From NCBI GenBank assembly GCA_023079485.1, contig CM041085.1, positions 97,103,115-97,167,114 on the forward strand: a stretch of DNA of 64,000 nt, given 5' to 3'. Every line of letters starts with the position of its first letter. The first letter of the stretch is position 1. The notes below the pieces were generated by a model. That model was given only the letters and a program-made list of their open reading frames with translations, ran no database searches and was not told the origin of the DNA. Of this stretch, positions 50,601 through 61,700 are shown piece after piece. This DNA is from Archilochus colubris (taxonomy: Eukaryota > Chordata > Aves > Apodiformes > Trochilidae). Both the position numbers and the translations under genes were made by a program.

Positions 50601-52639
50601 TTGGACAAAAGAGCAGATCTCGGATGCTGTGACATGGCAGTTCAAGAGAGCATCCCTGAAGTTTTAATTTCCAGCAAATTACCAGACTCCCCATCCCTAG
50701 TGGATAGAAAGGTCACATTTTCATTTTCAGCTAAGAGAAATGCTGATGGAATATGGTCATGACACAAAGGTAGAAAGCACACCAGCAGGCAATGTGACTA
50801 ACTGAGGCACCCAGTTTTAGTGCAAACAGATCTGAATACTGGGCACAAAGTGGAAAAACAAAACCATCTCTGAAGGGACACGCTTAAATCCTTTGTGCAG
50901 TCCACAGAGGAAAAGCTATAGCTTTGGAGTCTTCCGGAGAGCTATAAATTAAATTACACTAAGGTGGAAAGAAAACAGGAGGGAGCCCAAGTCTGCCCTG
51001 CCCAAGACTTGGACTTTTTATCACCACTCTGTCACAATAACAGAGGTCTTTGTGGGTGAGAAAAGAAAGATTTTCAATTATTAATGTTGAATAAGAAACA
51101 GAACAATGATGGTATTAGCCCATGCTGTAGAAAAGATTCTTTTCCTTGGAAGACAGAATAATTTATCTTATCATTTATGGAAAGAGGTCCATAGAGCAGA
51201 GCAAGACAGTACTGCAGTGTTTGAAAGATGCCTGTCAGGCAAATTGTCAGAGGTATTCCATTAAATTTATTCAATGTCCATTAGAAAGCTGGATGACTTT
51301 ATTAAGAAAATGAGGTAACTTTCAATTAATTTATACTGCTTTTAGCAAAATCCTTTATGGATTAGTCCTGAAACTGAGTTATATGAAGAAGTTCTGTAAA
51401 GAATTCATAGGAAAACTCAAGCAATTGTAACATTTTATTACTGCTCATAACATGATCTTTCAGGGTAGTGACATTTTATTGCTTGCTGTCATAGTGCAAG
51501 CCTTTGTGTTCTCTCTCGAGAGAATATTCAGCATAATTCCTGGCAACTACAACAGGTTGATGAAACCCTTAGGTCAGAGCCACTATACATCTTTTAAACC
51601 ATTTAATTTCCATATTTTGCAATTTTGATTCTATTTCTGTTACTAAGAGAGAGGAAAATGAGCTTGTGACATAAGCATGAGGTCTAGGGAGCCTTCAGTG
51701 GTGCCACATAGAGCATATAGAAAAGTACAGGCTTGAAAACATACTTTCATACAACCGGATTATTAACAGTGCTATGGAGATCTAAGTTATTTCCTGGTTT
51801 ATTCCACTTATATACAGAAGTATATACACTTATATACAGTGATATTACAGTTGATGTCTGACTGAATTAAACAAAACACCAAGCAGAATATTAGTTCTTT
51901 GACTGAAATTTTTCATTAGAAAATGGTAACTCACACAAATTAAAACTCCATAAAGTATGTCCAGCTCTAGTGAAACATTTGCTTCATGGGGAATTTGATG
52001 TCCAAAGTAGCACCTCTGTGCTAGGAACCTTGATTCCTGTGCTAGGAACCTGAAACAGCAGCTGGGACACTCACTGGGTCTCTGGCCACAGGAGATGAAA
52101 GACATGAAATAATTCCTGCTTCATGTGGTTTTAATCAAATCAGGATCAAAGCAATTTATTGATTTATTAATGTTACAATATTACTGCAAATCTTAAATTC
52201 CAGATCATTACCAACAATACAACAAATAAATCACAATGCCAGACACAAAGTATCAATACACACCTATTAATTTCTGAACACTCTTAAATAAAAAATTCCA
52301 ATAAGTTCTAATACTACCCCAAAACACACACATACATTCATGTCCCCAGCTGAGGAGCAGCACCATCCTGAGAGCAAACACCTTCACAGGCAGCCTGGGG
52401 CAGTCAGTGTGCACATGTAGATTTCAAGCAGTTGGGCTTCTTGGCTTTTGGTTGTTTCGGGATTTTTTTATCATTCCCCAACTGCAATGAATTATTTCAT
52501 TTTATTTTATCTTGTAAAAAATTTAATGGTTTTATTGCAGTAGTCAAAACTTTGAAAAGGAACTTGAGACTGAGTACTTAATTTTTATGTTGCTGAAAAG
52601 AGACCCCTTAGCAAAACCTGTTTTCAACAGCATCCCAGA
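47616..52639. other. non-coding stretch, nothing recognised
   Basis: Long AT-rich segment with scattered chance frames. It contains a 15-bp direct repeat at 52016-52051 (CTGTGCTAGGAACCT twice, period 21) and tandem ACTTATATACAG-like copies near 51808-51840. The + frame at 50514-50762 (82 codons) has no recognisable domain. Confidence 0.6.
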
Positions 52640-52990
52640 AGAGAGAGAGAAAGGGATATCTGATTGCTGCTGCCTAATGCAAGCTTATAGGCAACACAGA
52701 GCCAGACTCTTCTCACAGGTGCTCAGCAAAGGGTCAAGAAGCAACAGCTACTTAAAAGCTGCAGCAAGGAAAACTTCAAGTTTTTATTCACATACAGAAA
52801 CTCTCCATAAAAGTGGTTAGACACAGGTTGCCAGAGGACTTGGAGTGTCTCCATCACTGGAACTTTCAAAAATTGACTTGGCAAATCCATTAACAACCAG
52901 AAATAACGGAGAGAAGAACTTCTTGGAGAAGGAAGCTGAATTAGATGACCTTTGGTCCTCCCTCTCCACCTAAGTAATTCTGTGATGCAG
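52640..52990 (+). mobile_element. CR1 LINE 3' fragment (old)
   Basis: CAGACTCTTCTCACAGGTGC, then GCTGCAGCAAGGAAAACTTC, an ACACAGGTTGCCAGAGGACT-like segment, GGAGTGTCTCCATCACTGGA, GAATTAGATGACCTTTGGTC and a TAATTCTGTGATGC end follow the CR1 3' order on the + strand with many changes. Confidence 0.8.
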
Positions 52991-55900
52991 AGAGAACAGG
53001 CACTCTGTTGCAAAAGTAGCCTAGTGAAGATCCACCCCAGGCAGTAGTGAAACAGTGTGAAAACAGTTTCACTCCCAGTGAAACAGTGGCCCCAAATCTG
53101 GCTTTGAGCCAGATGAGATATGTTTCTCTTCTGAGCTTCAGCACTTCTACCTTTCACATCCTCAGTGCTCTGCTAAGGATAAATGCAGAATTACTGCCAG
53201 CAAGGTTGTAGTCCAGTCTCGAAGTAAGGCATTCATAAGGAAAATTACATCTAAATTAGTAACTACTTAGTGCATATACACTAAACAGGCCAAATCTGGG
53301 CAAATCCATTCTCTGAAAGATCAAACCTGGTGGGTGCCATTGATTTTAGGACCCTGAGAAATACAGAAATGGGAGTTTAACATGAAAGGGTTAGATACTT
53401 GAAAAATTGTATATATCTGTGCTAACTGCATCTAGAAAGAGCTGTAACAGTTAGATAGCCTGAATATAAATGTTAGTATAATTGTAACTGGGCTAATAAT
53501 AATAATTTTGACAACCCCAGATTAATAATAAAGTACATGGTCCACATAGAATATGTGTTTCTTTAGCCCACTTTACTCACACAAGGTGCAGCCTGGTACC
53601 CCACCTCTGAGAAGTAGTTGCTGAAGTTTGGATATAATAATTGAATGTGGGCAATGAAGAGTGTAAAAGGAAATGCATCAGTAGATCAGTAGATCAAATC
53701 AACTGATTTAAAACCATTTTTTTTTTAAAGTTCAAGGCCATCTGGGCCACAGGCACACATAGGGAAAAAATTAACCCGAGTCCCACAAGTTCCAGTGCAC
53801 TTACTAACTAGCATAGGCATGTGCCTCTCCCTCTCCCTTGATGAGCATTCAAACCTATTCTTCAAGTCCTTTGTGAATGCCTTAGGCCATGGTTGGTAGA
53901 ATAAGTACATCTTCAGCTCTGTTTGCTGAAAATTGTTAGGAAGCCAGGAATGTCAGAGCCATGAAAACAGACAAATCAAATACAAAGTCTTACACTGTCA
54001 TCTAGTGATCACATCTAGTTTGATGAGTAAGGACAGACTTGTACATGCTTTCCCCAGATCAGTTACACGCTCTTCATTTTATTCACTTTGAGATAAACAC
54101 AAAACCCAGAAATAATCTGAAGAATAAATGCCCCAACTGAGGACTTCCAGTCTCCTTTCCCAAAGGAGTGCTATAGGTATTAAGTCTGTTCTGCAGAATG
54201 GTGCATTTCTCCCCTTTCTCAGATGATAACATCTGTGGCTGCTTTGCTGTCTGCTGAACTCTGTGCTTAGTGTGTGGGAAGCAGTGCAAAAAGATCACAT
54301 CTAACAGACCCCACTTTCCTCAGGGTTTTAGTCAGCTCTTTGTCTCAGCTCTAAATCACTACATAGATGAGACAGGAACAAAAATGGCTTCATTATACAT
54401 TTGCATCCTAGGACAATGCAAATGCTAATTATGAGTATGTTCTGGAGTTTAGGTTTTTCGAATTGATCTTCTTGACTTTGGATCTGAAGCTGGCAGGATT
54501 TTTTGAAAGAACTCCCTACCTGAAAGTTAGGTAAGGGGAAACAAATTAGATGGAAAAATAAAAAAGCTCAGGCTCTCAGAAGGTTTGCATAGTCAGAAAA
54601 CCAATCAAATAGTCAGACTGGAAATCTGTGGGAATCAAAAACAGAGCTTTTAAGATTGATTCATAACAACCAACAGCAAGAGCAGGAAAACTAGAAACAT
54701 CTCTCAGTAAAAGCCCTTCCTTACCAGAGTTAGTTGTTTAAACTAATTGCTTTTAGTTTGTGCTGTAAAAGGTCCAGGTTCAACAAAGAAATCTCAAAAG
54801 AGAATCAGCTCTGGCTCTTCTGCCAGCTTTTTGGTTACAAAGTGTAGAAATTATAGTGCAAAAATCTTCAAGAGACTTTTCCTGATTTCTTGGCAACTGC
54901 TCTACTACTGGATAAAACGAGTCCTCCTGCAAGTATCTCCTGCAGTATGTGTCTGCTCCCAGAGAAGTAACCAGTATCTGAATATGAAGCTGTCAGAAGT
55001 GCCTTTTATGAATCCTAAATTGGTCACCAAATCCGTCACCCATAGGGGACTTTCCAAGTAGCAGAAATGTGGATTCCTAATCAAGTGTCTCTGTAATCAA
55101 AGTCTGAAGATCTGTGGCCAGGTAGCAAGCTAAGGACCAGGGGCAGTTGCTTGTATCACTTTATGAAAGCCTGGAGTCTGCTTCAAGTGCATAATACAGT
55201 TTTTCCTTATCTTTGAAGACTGTAGGACTTCTGCCATGTTTTGCTCCAGTGCAGGGCAAGAAAAAAATCTATTTCACCTATGTAAAGTCAGAGCCATAAT
55301 GTCTTCTTTAAAAGCTCAAAAACAATTTTCCTAGAGTATGTTTTGAAAGTATTTCATCACAACAATCTTATACCATCCATGGACTTCTCTTTTTGCCACA
55401 TGAATATTAGGACAGGAAAAAAAAAAAGAAAAAAACAAAAGCTTCTAGAAGTAAGATAGTATGTTTCATACTTTCCTGTAAAGAAAAATTATTTTTTATT
55501 TTCTGAAACCTAGGAGATTTCAGTGATGTCATAGCAGCAGATAAGAGAATGCATTTTCACCTTCCTCTGTAAACTAGTATCTGTGGAAGTAAGCATGGAA
55601 ACCTTCATATTAGCTGATGCCAACACTGAAAACTATGCAAAAGTATAAGGAAATTCTACAGTCAAGTTTCCTAGTCTCATGCTAAATCTTAAGTATCATT
55701 TTTATACTACAGCCTTTAATAGCATAGGCATATACTATTTTTTCCACAGGATACTACATCATTCAGTGCACAGGACAGACTCTTGGGCTTGTAATGAATG
55801 AAACCTTTGTCTGAACAAACCTTGCCTTATGTTTGATATAGTCTGAAAGTTATATGGAAAGGAGGAAAAAAGGCAGTTTAAGGAGAAAGGATGGTCTTGT

Positions 55901-58261
55901 TTGTCAGTTGCTTGAGTACAGGGGTTACATTTTTTGCCTCTGCCAGATGTCCAGCTTCTCAGAAGAGTCTGATTTCAGTGTTCTCTGTGAAAACAAGTGT
56001 TGTAGAAAGAAGAATAGCTGGAAACATGGTACCAAGTGGCACTTAAATATATTTATTGATTATTTTTATGTATGTTCACACATTATTACATAACACATTA
56101 TAAGCACATTAAACATAACTTCTAAATATCTTCATAAATCAAGAGCTGAAATCATAAGGTTCATAATTAGCTTCACAAGCTGTGTGAAGTTTACAGGGTC
56201 AATGTGCTAAGCATGAATCAGAAGATAAATCCCTCTATTGCAATACCTCATCATTTTAATACCAATTACTTTTTATTAGAATATTTTTTTTCTGATTTCA
56301 GCAACACTGAATATCTATTGTTTTATTGTTGAGTACATAGGTGCTCCAGGAATATTCAGAGTCATGACAAAGCTTGTACATTCTGGGACACATTTCTTCC
56401 CCACAAGGTGGTGATATTACTATGTCATATAGGATTTTTTGCTTCAGAATTGAAGCAGTTTAATTTCCAAAAGGAAGAAAATGTCATGCCATTTCTTGGA
56501 ATGAGCACTACAATTTAAGCTCCCATTTATCAATTTAAAAGGTTAAATGACTCCATCCCCTTCAACTTCTGGGAATAAAATGTCTTTTTGTAGCTATCTT
56601 TACCTAGAATTGCCTAGAGAGTAACTTTATCTTATGAACCAAAGAACTGAGATGCAGAGGAATCAGCTTCTCTCTGTGGTTAGAGGTGTGGGGGCCTTTT
56701 TAGTTGGAAGAATAATATGCTTGAGTGTACTCAGCAGCTCACATCAGGGTTTTGAGGAGCTGATAACCAGTGTGTATAGATGTGTGGCAGAGAGAGTTAT
56801 GGGCTTTGGAATTCTAAATCTCTTTCTTTTATGTAATCGATTAAAAACTCATGTTCATCACTATGAAGTCAAAATTACTAAATATTTAGATACATTGACA
56901 ATTCAGTAAGTTTCTGAGTGATATCTCCTAGCTGCATATCCTTACTAAAGAAATACCAGCGATTGCAGTATTCTCAAAATGCATGGCTGGCAAGCTAAAA
57001 TTGTTTCTCCTAGTCACACCAAGAAATGGAACAGAGAATTCTATATATCACTGGGGCCCTAAGTCTGTATATCACTACGGTCATGTAGACAGCAAGTCTG
57101 TCCCACCTCAAATTTATTTTGGAAATAGAACTGAATAACTATGAGTATTACAACACAGCTAGTATTGCTTTTGTACCAAAAATTATCTGCATCACAGTAG
57201 CTGAAGTATTTTTAATTCAAAACTTCTTTACACTTGAGAAGAAAATGCAGTCTTGGACTGTAGTTGTTCAGGGCTTATAAGGCAATGTTACACTTCTGTA
57301 GGAAAGGGAGCCTAGATGAGATTGCCTAGCATTGTGTCCAATGATGGCTTCAAATGATGAGAACACAGCCACACACCTGGGGAGGTTCTTCCAGCACTCA
57401 AAGCACTGCTATTAGTATAAGCAAGTGATTACTGAGGGAAAGGTGTTTTACAGATGCAAAGGCTACACCTTTACAACACTCCTCATTTTTCTCAGTATAT
57501 AAGAATATTAAACTTGCTAAACATTCATTGAAATATTTGATTGGTCTGTGCTGGGAAGATTGTGGATTGCTGGACTGAATTACTTTAGCTCTGAATCTGT
57601 GAACCTTATAGTTCATCTTTCCTTTTTTATATAGTACTTGAAAAAGTGTTACAGTGCCTGCCATGTACTCATGCCAAGTGCACTCCAACATTATGATAAC
57701 AACATGAAATCTCAGTTTCACCATTTCTATTAGAAGCCTGAGAGTTTTCTATAATATCTTTTTGGCTGTAAGTAGTGTGAAGACTTGCACACCAAGAACT
57801 AGTTGATACTATTTATCTTTTATTCTATATATGCAATAATGAATTTCATGGTGCAGGAATTCACCTGCAGGAGCACAGGGCTCTTTCTTTTCCACTAGGA
57901 TTTCAAATGACTAAGCAGCCAAGCCTGGCTGCCTCACTGGTTCCTTCTTGCATTGTTTCCTCATCTGTCAGACCTTGACTGATGCAATGGCAATACTTCC
58001 CGTCTAACTTCAGTCTCACTTCTGAGCTGCTCTTTGTCAAGGAAAGAATTTAAGGATTAAATTCCTCCTTAAGCTGAGGCAGTAAATAAACCTAAGTGAC
58101 CCCCTTTCCTGTGTAAGCATTTTAATGAACAAAACCCACTGTTTTAATGTTTATTTAGTTATACAAAAGGTAGGCATACCTATATAATCCATTTTGCCAT
58201 GTCCTGATTTTAGTAAGAAAAACCCCAGGCAGCACTACATCTTGGGAAAGACTGTCTGGAA
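52991..58261. other. non-coding stretch, nothing recognised
   Basis: AT-rich DNA; short A runs near 55420. Open frames at 54747-55061 (+, 104 codons) and 57398-57724 (-, 108 codons) match nothing I know and lack flanking exon signals that would single them out. Confidence 0.6.
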
Positions 58262-58545
58262 AGCTGCTTGGCAAAAAAGGACCTGGAGGTGCTAGCTGAT
58301 ACCTGAATGAATATGAGCCAGCAGTGTGCCTAGGTGGCTAAGAAGGCCAACAGCGTCCTGGCTGGTATCAGGAACAGTGTGGCCAGCAGTAGGGGGACAA
58401 TGATTGTCCCCTTTATTCAGCACTGGTGGGGCTGCACCTCAAGTGCTGTCTTCAGTTCTGGGCCCCTCACTACAAAAAGGACATTGAGGTGCTGAAGAGG
58501 GTCCAGAGAAGAATCAAGCTGTTGAAGGGTCTATATACTTGCTAC
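58262..58545 (+). mobile_element. CR1 LINE internal fragment
   Basis: It corresponds to the end of the CR1 reverse-transcriptase frame: AAGGACCTGGAGGTGCTAGC, ATGAGCCAGCAGTGTGCCTA, GGCCAACAGCGTCCTGGCTG, ACTGGTGGGGCTGCACCTCA, TTCTGGGCCCCTCACTACAA, ACATTGAGGTGCTGAAGAGG. It stops near AGCTGTTGAAGGGTCT with no 3' tail, so it is truncated at both ends. Confidence 0.93.
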
Positions 58546-58753
58546 ACTGCCTATCTTCAGGATACATAAATCCCCTTTTGGCTCTAACCTAATTTCCTAT
58601 CAAATATCTGTCTTGTGAAATCTAGAACATATATGCAATTGAGAATTTCAATTTTTTTGCTAAAAATTCAGGTATTAGAATAAAGCTGAACAAATACTTA
58701 ATATACTTAATACTTTCAATACACTGTGTACTCTTTTTAATCTTTTCTTCCAG

Positions 58754-58929
58754 ATGGAGATAAGTTAATACGATATTGTTGCATTAAAAACTGGGAATTA
58801 AATGAGACAACTGTATGTACAGAGATGAAATCAACCCTATTTAAAGATTCCTTAAACTTCATGAGGCTTTTCATATTCATCCAGATCACTTTGAGGTTTT
58901 GTGCTGAAATTACGCCTCACTTGGGGTTT
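58754..58929 (+). other. exon-like open frame behind a strong acceptor, unrecognised
   Basis: A long pyrimidine tract (ACTCTTTTTAATCTTTTCTTC) ends in CAG at 58753. In phase 1, the phase left by the EGF exon, the frame stays open for 59 codons to TAA at 58930-58932. The peptide begins (D/G)DKLIRYCCIKNWELN, has one NET sequon and a hydrophobic run near RLFIFIQI. It does not resemble the TPO transmembrane segment I know. It could be a chance frame. Confidence 0.12.
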
Positions 58930-59399
58930 TAACACAACACCAAGCAAAGTTCTGTTTCAATTTTTAGTTCCATTCAAAGGCCTCCCAAAAAAAATAAAAA
59001 GAGGGACCACATCCTTATTTGCTGTAAACTATCATCTCCACATTACTTTCAACAAAGCTGCATAAGTTTACAAGTGAAGAGCCAGTCCTAGCGAAGTAAA
59101 GCCATGTGGTGAACTGAACCGAAGAAAATGTTCAAATGAGGAAGGCCAGCTGTATAGCACAGGCAGACTCTGCAGATGGGCACTGTGCCAGCCTTCCCCA
59201 TTAATTGCCTCCCTAAGCTTCATTGAAGGAAGTTTGAAGCGAGTCCAAATCTCTTAAGCTCCCCAGCACCACCCCTCTGTTTCTACTCCAGTTGCGGCTT
59301 CCAGACACTGCTCTCTTTGGCAACAAAAATGGGAATATACAGGAGGAAGTTTTCTAAAACTTAGTCATGGGTAACTCTAGTTCCTGGAGCAACAGTGTT

Positions 59400-59910
59400 G
59401 TAGGAGCTAAGGATGAGGAGCCAAGTAGAGGAAATGGGGTAGGAAGAGAAGTTGGTGCTTGAGAAACAATGCGGGGAAAAAGCATATGGGAAAGTTAGAG
59501 GTCATCCGAGCTTCTTTCAAAGGAAGGAAGAAGAGGCAACTTAGAAATCATTAAGACTTTTGGAAAAGACTGTGGGGAAGAAAGTGAGGGCAAATGCCAA
59601 AAGGAAGCGTATGGGGTATGGTTAATGAGTGAGGAGATGTTTGCAAAGCAGTTCTGTGTCTGGAAAGGAAACAGAGTGGGGCAGTGTTGTAGAGGATTGA
59701 AAAAATATTTTAGGATAAATAGCCAGGAAAGGTTTACTGGGCCAGGAGAATGTGATGGGAGTCTGTCTGAGCTGGAGTAGAGATAAAATAGATTGGATAA
59801 AAGGCTCAGGGAAAAAAAAAAACCACAAGGATTTGCTGTGCAAAAATATGGGAACAGATGTGTGAGTGATTGAGCAGCTGGAAGAACAGAAAGGCATGAT
59901 ATGATCATGG
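59400..59910. other. purine-rich + strand segment
   Basis: The + strand is G/A-rich over about 500 bases, so the - strand has few stops and shows two overlapping long frames (137 and 91 codons) rich in Ser, Leu, Pro and Phe. The strand bias explains these frames; no protein family or initiation context supports a gene. Confidence 0.5.
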
Positions 59911-60927
59911 TGGTGGGGATATCAGCAAAAAAGTTTGCCCACAGAAAAAGAGATGGCCAGACATGTCATGATCCATTAAAGCGCAGCGTCCCTCAAAAAC
60001 TGAAGCACAGATCCTCATTTCTGAGCATCAGCTTTTCCAGTGGAAGCATATAGTTGTGAAAGCCAGAGTTAATTTTGTGCTGGAAATATTAAAAAATAGC
60101 ATGTATTGGGACTGTTCTGCCCATCGGCTATGTGTGTTGTTCAGTCTTAGCATTCATTCTGTCACTTCATTTCACTCCTTCCAAAATAGCACTTCTGAAA
60201 CCTGTTGCCAAGCAGTCTCAGTTCCCTCTCACAGTATTATGGAAATGATAGGAACTTATTATTGCTATCAATTAATCACTGAGTTCAAGTGGGGCTTGAA
60301 GACGAAATGAGAACAGAGTGAAAGCTATGTTGTGGAACTGATGAATGAATATGCACGGGCCAAAAAGGCTGTTTGAAAAGATTTTAATTTTTTTTCTTCA
60401 CTCTGAAGTAAAAACAAACAAAAAAAACCCCAAACCAAAACCACTTCAAGATTTTTTTAAAAAATTATTAAGAAAATTTCATAGTTTTGCTATCAGTAGG
60501 ACTTCCACCTCATGTCCTTCAGAACAGACACACAATGAAAGAGAAAGGGAGGAATATAGAGGACAATTTCTGGAAAAATATAGTTCAACCCTATGTGCTG
60601 TCATCAAGTCCCTTTGATGTGCTGGACAATCAAGCCTGGTTTGAAGGACCAAAACAAAGACTATTTGCCACTTGCCTTCTCACTTCAGCTATCTTCTCTG
60701 ATGAAAAATGTTCAGCTTCAGAACTTGAGCCTTCTATCAAAATTCTCTAATTGGAAGGACTGGCCTTTAGCCAGCGCTCTCTCTGCTCCATGCAGTTACA
60801 ACACTATTGCTTACAGAATTATGCATACAAAATATATGACAAATACTCAGAAGATGGTTATGTAATGCTTTACCAATTGTCATACATAATCAACAGCCAG
60901 TAAATCAGATCTTTTTCCTTTTTTTAG

Positions 60928-61097
60928 TCTCCAGAGCATGTACAATCTCCCAGGCCTCTCTGAACTGGCAAAATGCCCCTGAGAAGTGCCAGCTGATGGC
61001 TGCTGGGCCTGCTCCCTCCCTCTCCTCACTGCCAAGTCCAAGTTGTCCTCCAAGCACTCATGCTATAACTCTCTCTAAACAGGGAATCCCTCAACTG
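60928..61097 (+). other. candidate unannotated exon, 56 complete codons
   Basis: Acceptor CTTTTTCCTTTTTTTAG|TC and strong donor CAACTG|GTGAGT bracket 170 bases of higher GC than the surroundings. With one base from an upstream exon (phase 1, as left by the TPO EGF exon) the frame is open throughout and ends in phase 0. The peptide contains SRACTISQASLNWQNAPEKC and a Ser/Pro-rich stretch (APSLSSLPSPSCPPS), and looks like a linker. No homology to TPO or any other protein is recognised. The frame is open from 60840 to 61160 whether or not spliced, so chance remains possible. Confidence 0.25.
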
Positions 61098-61178
61098 GTG
61101 AGTCAAAGTCAACTTCAGTTCTCTCTACAATGCCAAAGGAGAGTCCTGAAGCATGAATAGTTTTACATTTTCTTTCAG

Positions 61179-61285
61179 ATGGTCACCAGCACAGCATTGA
61201 CTGCAATTATCATTGCTTTGCTTTCTGCTTTGAGTAACCCAAACTTTATACCAACCACTGCAGTCAGTTGCAGTAATGTAGACTT
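61179..61285 (+). other. candidate following exon with hydrophobic segment
   Basis: It lies 81 bases after the donor at 61097, behind CATTTTCTTTCAG|ATG. In phase 0 it reads MVTSTALTAIIIALLSAL, a hydrophobic run of about 16 residues, then NPNFIPTTAVSC, and stops inside the CR1 copy that begins at about 61286. The hydrophobic run is short for a transmembrane helix and no clear donor follows. Evidence is weak. Confidence 0.15.
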
Positions 61286-61700
61286 CATAGAATCATAGAA
61301 TCATAGAGTCATAGAATTGGCTGGGTTGGAAGGGACCTCAGAGATCATCGAGTCCAACCCTTGAACCACCGTTGCGGTTGCTTGACTATGGCACTGAGTG
61401 CCACATCCAGTCTCTTTTTAAATATCTCCAGGGACGGAGAATCCACTATTTCAGTGGGCAGCCCATTCCAATGCTTGATCACTCTCTCCGTAAAGAAATT
61501 CTTTCTAATATCTAACCTAAACTTCCCCTGGCACAACTTAAGACCATGCCCTCTTGTCTTGTTGAAAGTTGTCTGGCAAAAGAGACCAACCCCCACCTGG
61601 CTACACCCTCCTTTCAGGGAGTTGTAGAGAGCGATGAGGTCTCCCCTGAGCTACCTCTTCTTTAGGCTGAACAACCCCAGCTCTCTCAGCCTCAGATACA
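61286..61700 (-). mobile_element. CR1 LINE 3' fragment (relatively young)
   Basis: It starts with TCATAGAATCATAGAATCAT, the reverse complement of the terminal ATTCTATG octamers, then GGTTGGAAGGGACCTCAGAG, TCTTTTTAAATATCTCCAGG, GGCAGCCCATTCCAATGCTT, a GCACAACTTAAGACCATGCC-like segment and AGCGATGAGGTCTCCCCTGA. The - strand frame at 61345-61596 is a remnant of the CR1 reverse-transcriptase C-terminus ([20 protein letters not shown]). It is the best-preserved CR1 in the window. Confidence 0.96.

Noticed and set aside
59495..59908. 137-codon - strand frame
   Set aside because: The + strand is purine-rich here, which removes stops on the - strand; a second long - strand frame overlaps it. No domain, splice or start context.
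60345..60865. Three overlapping + strand frames of 87-90 codons
   Set aside because: They overlap in different frames, the flanking splice sites are weak and no family is recognised.
61345..61596. 83-codon - strand frame resembling a reverse-transcriptase C-terminus
   Set aside because: It belongs to a truncated CR1 LINE, listed as a mobile element, not a host gene.
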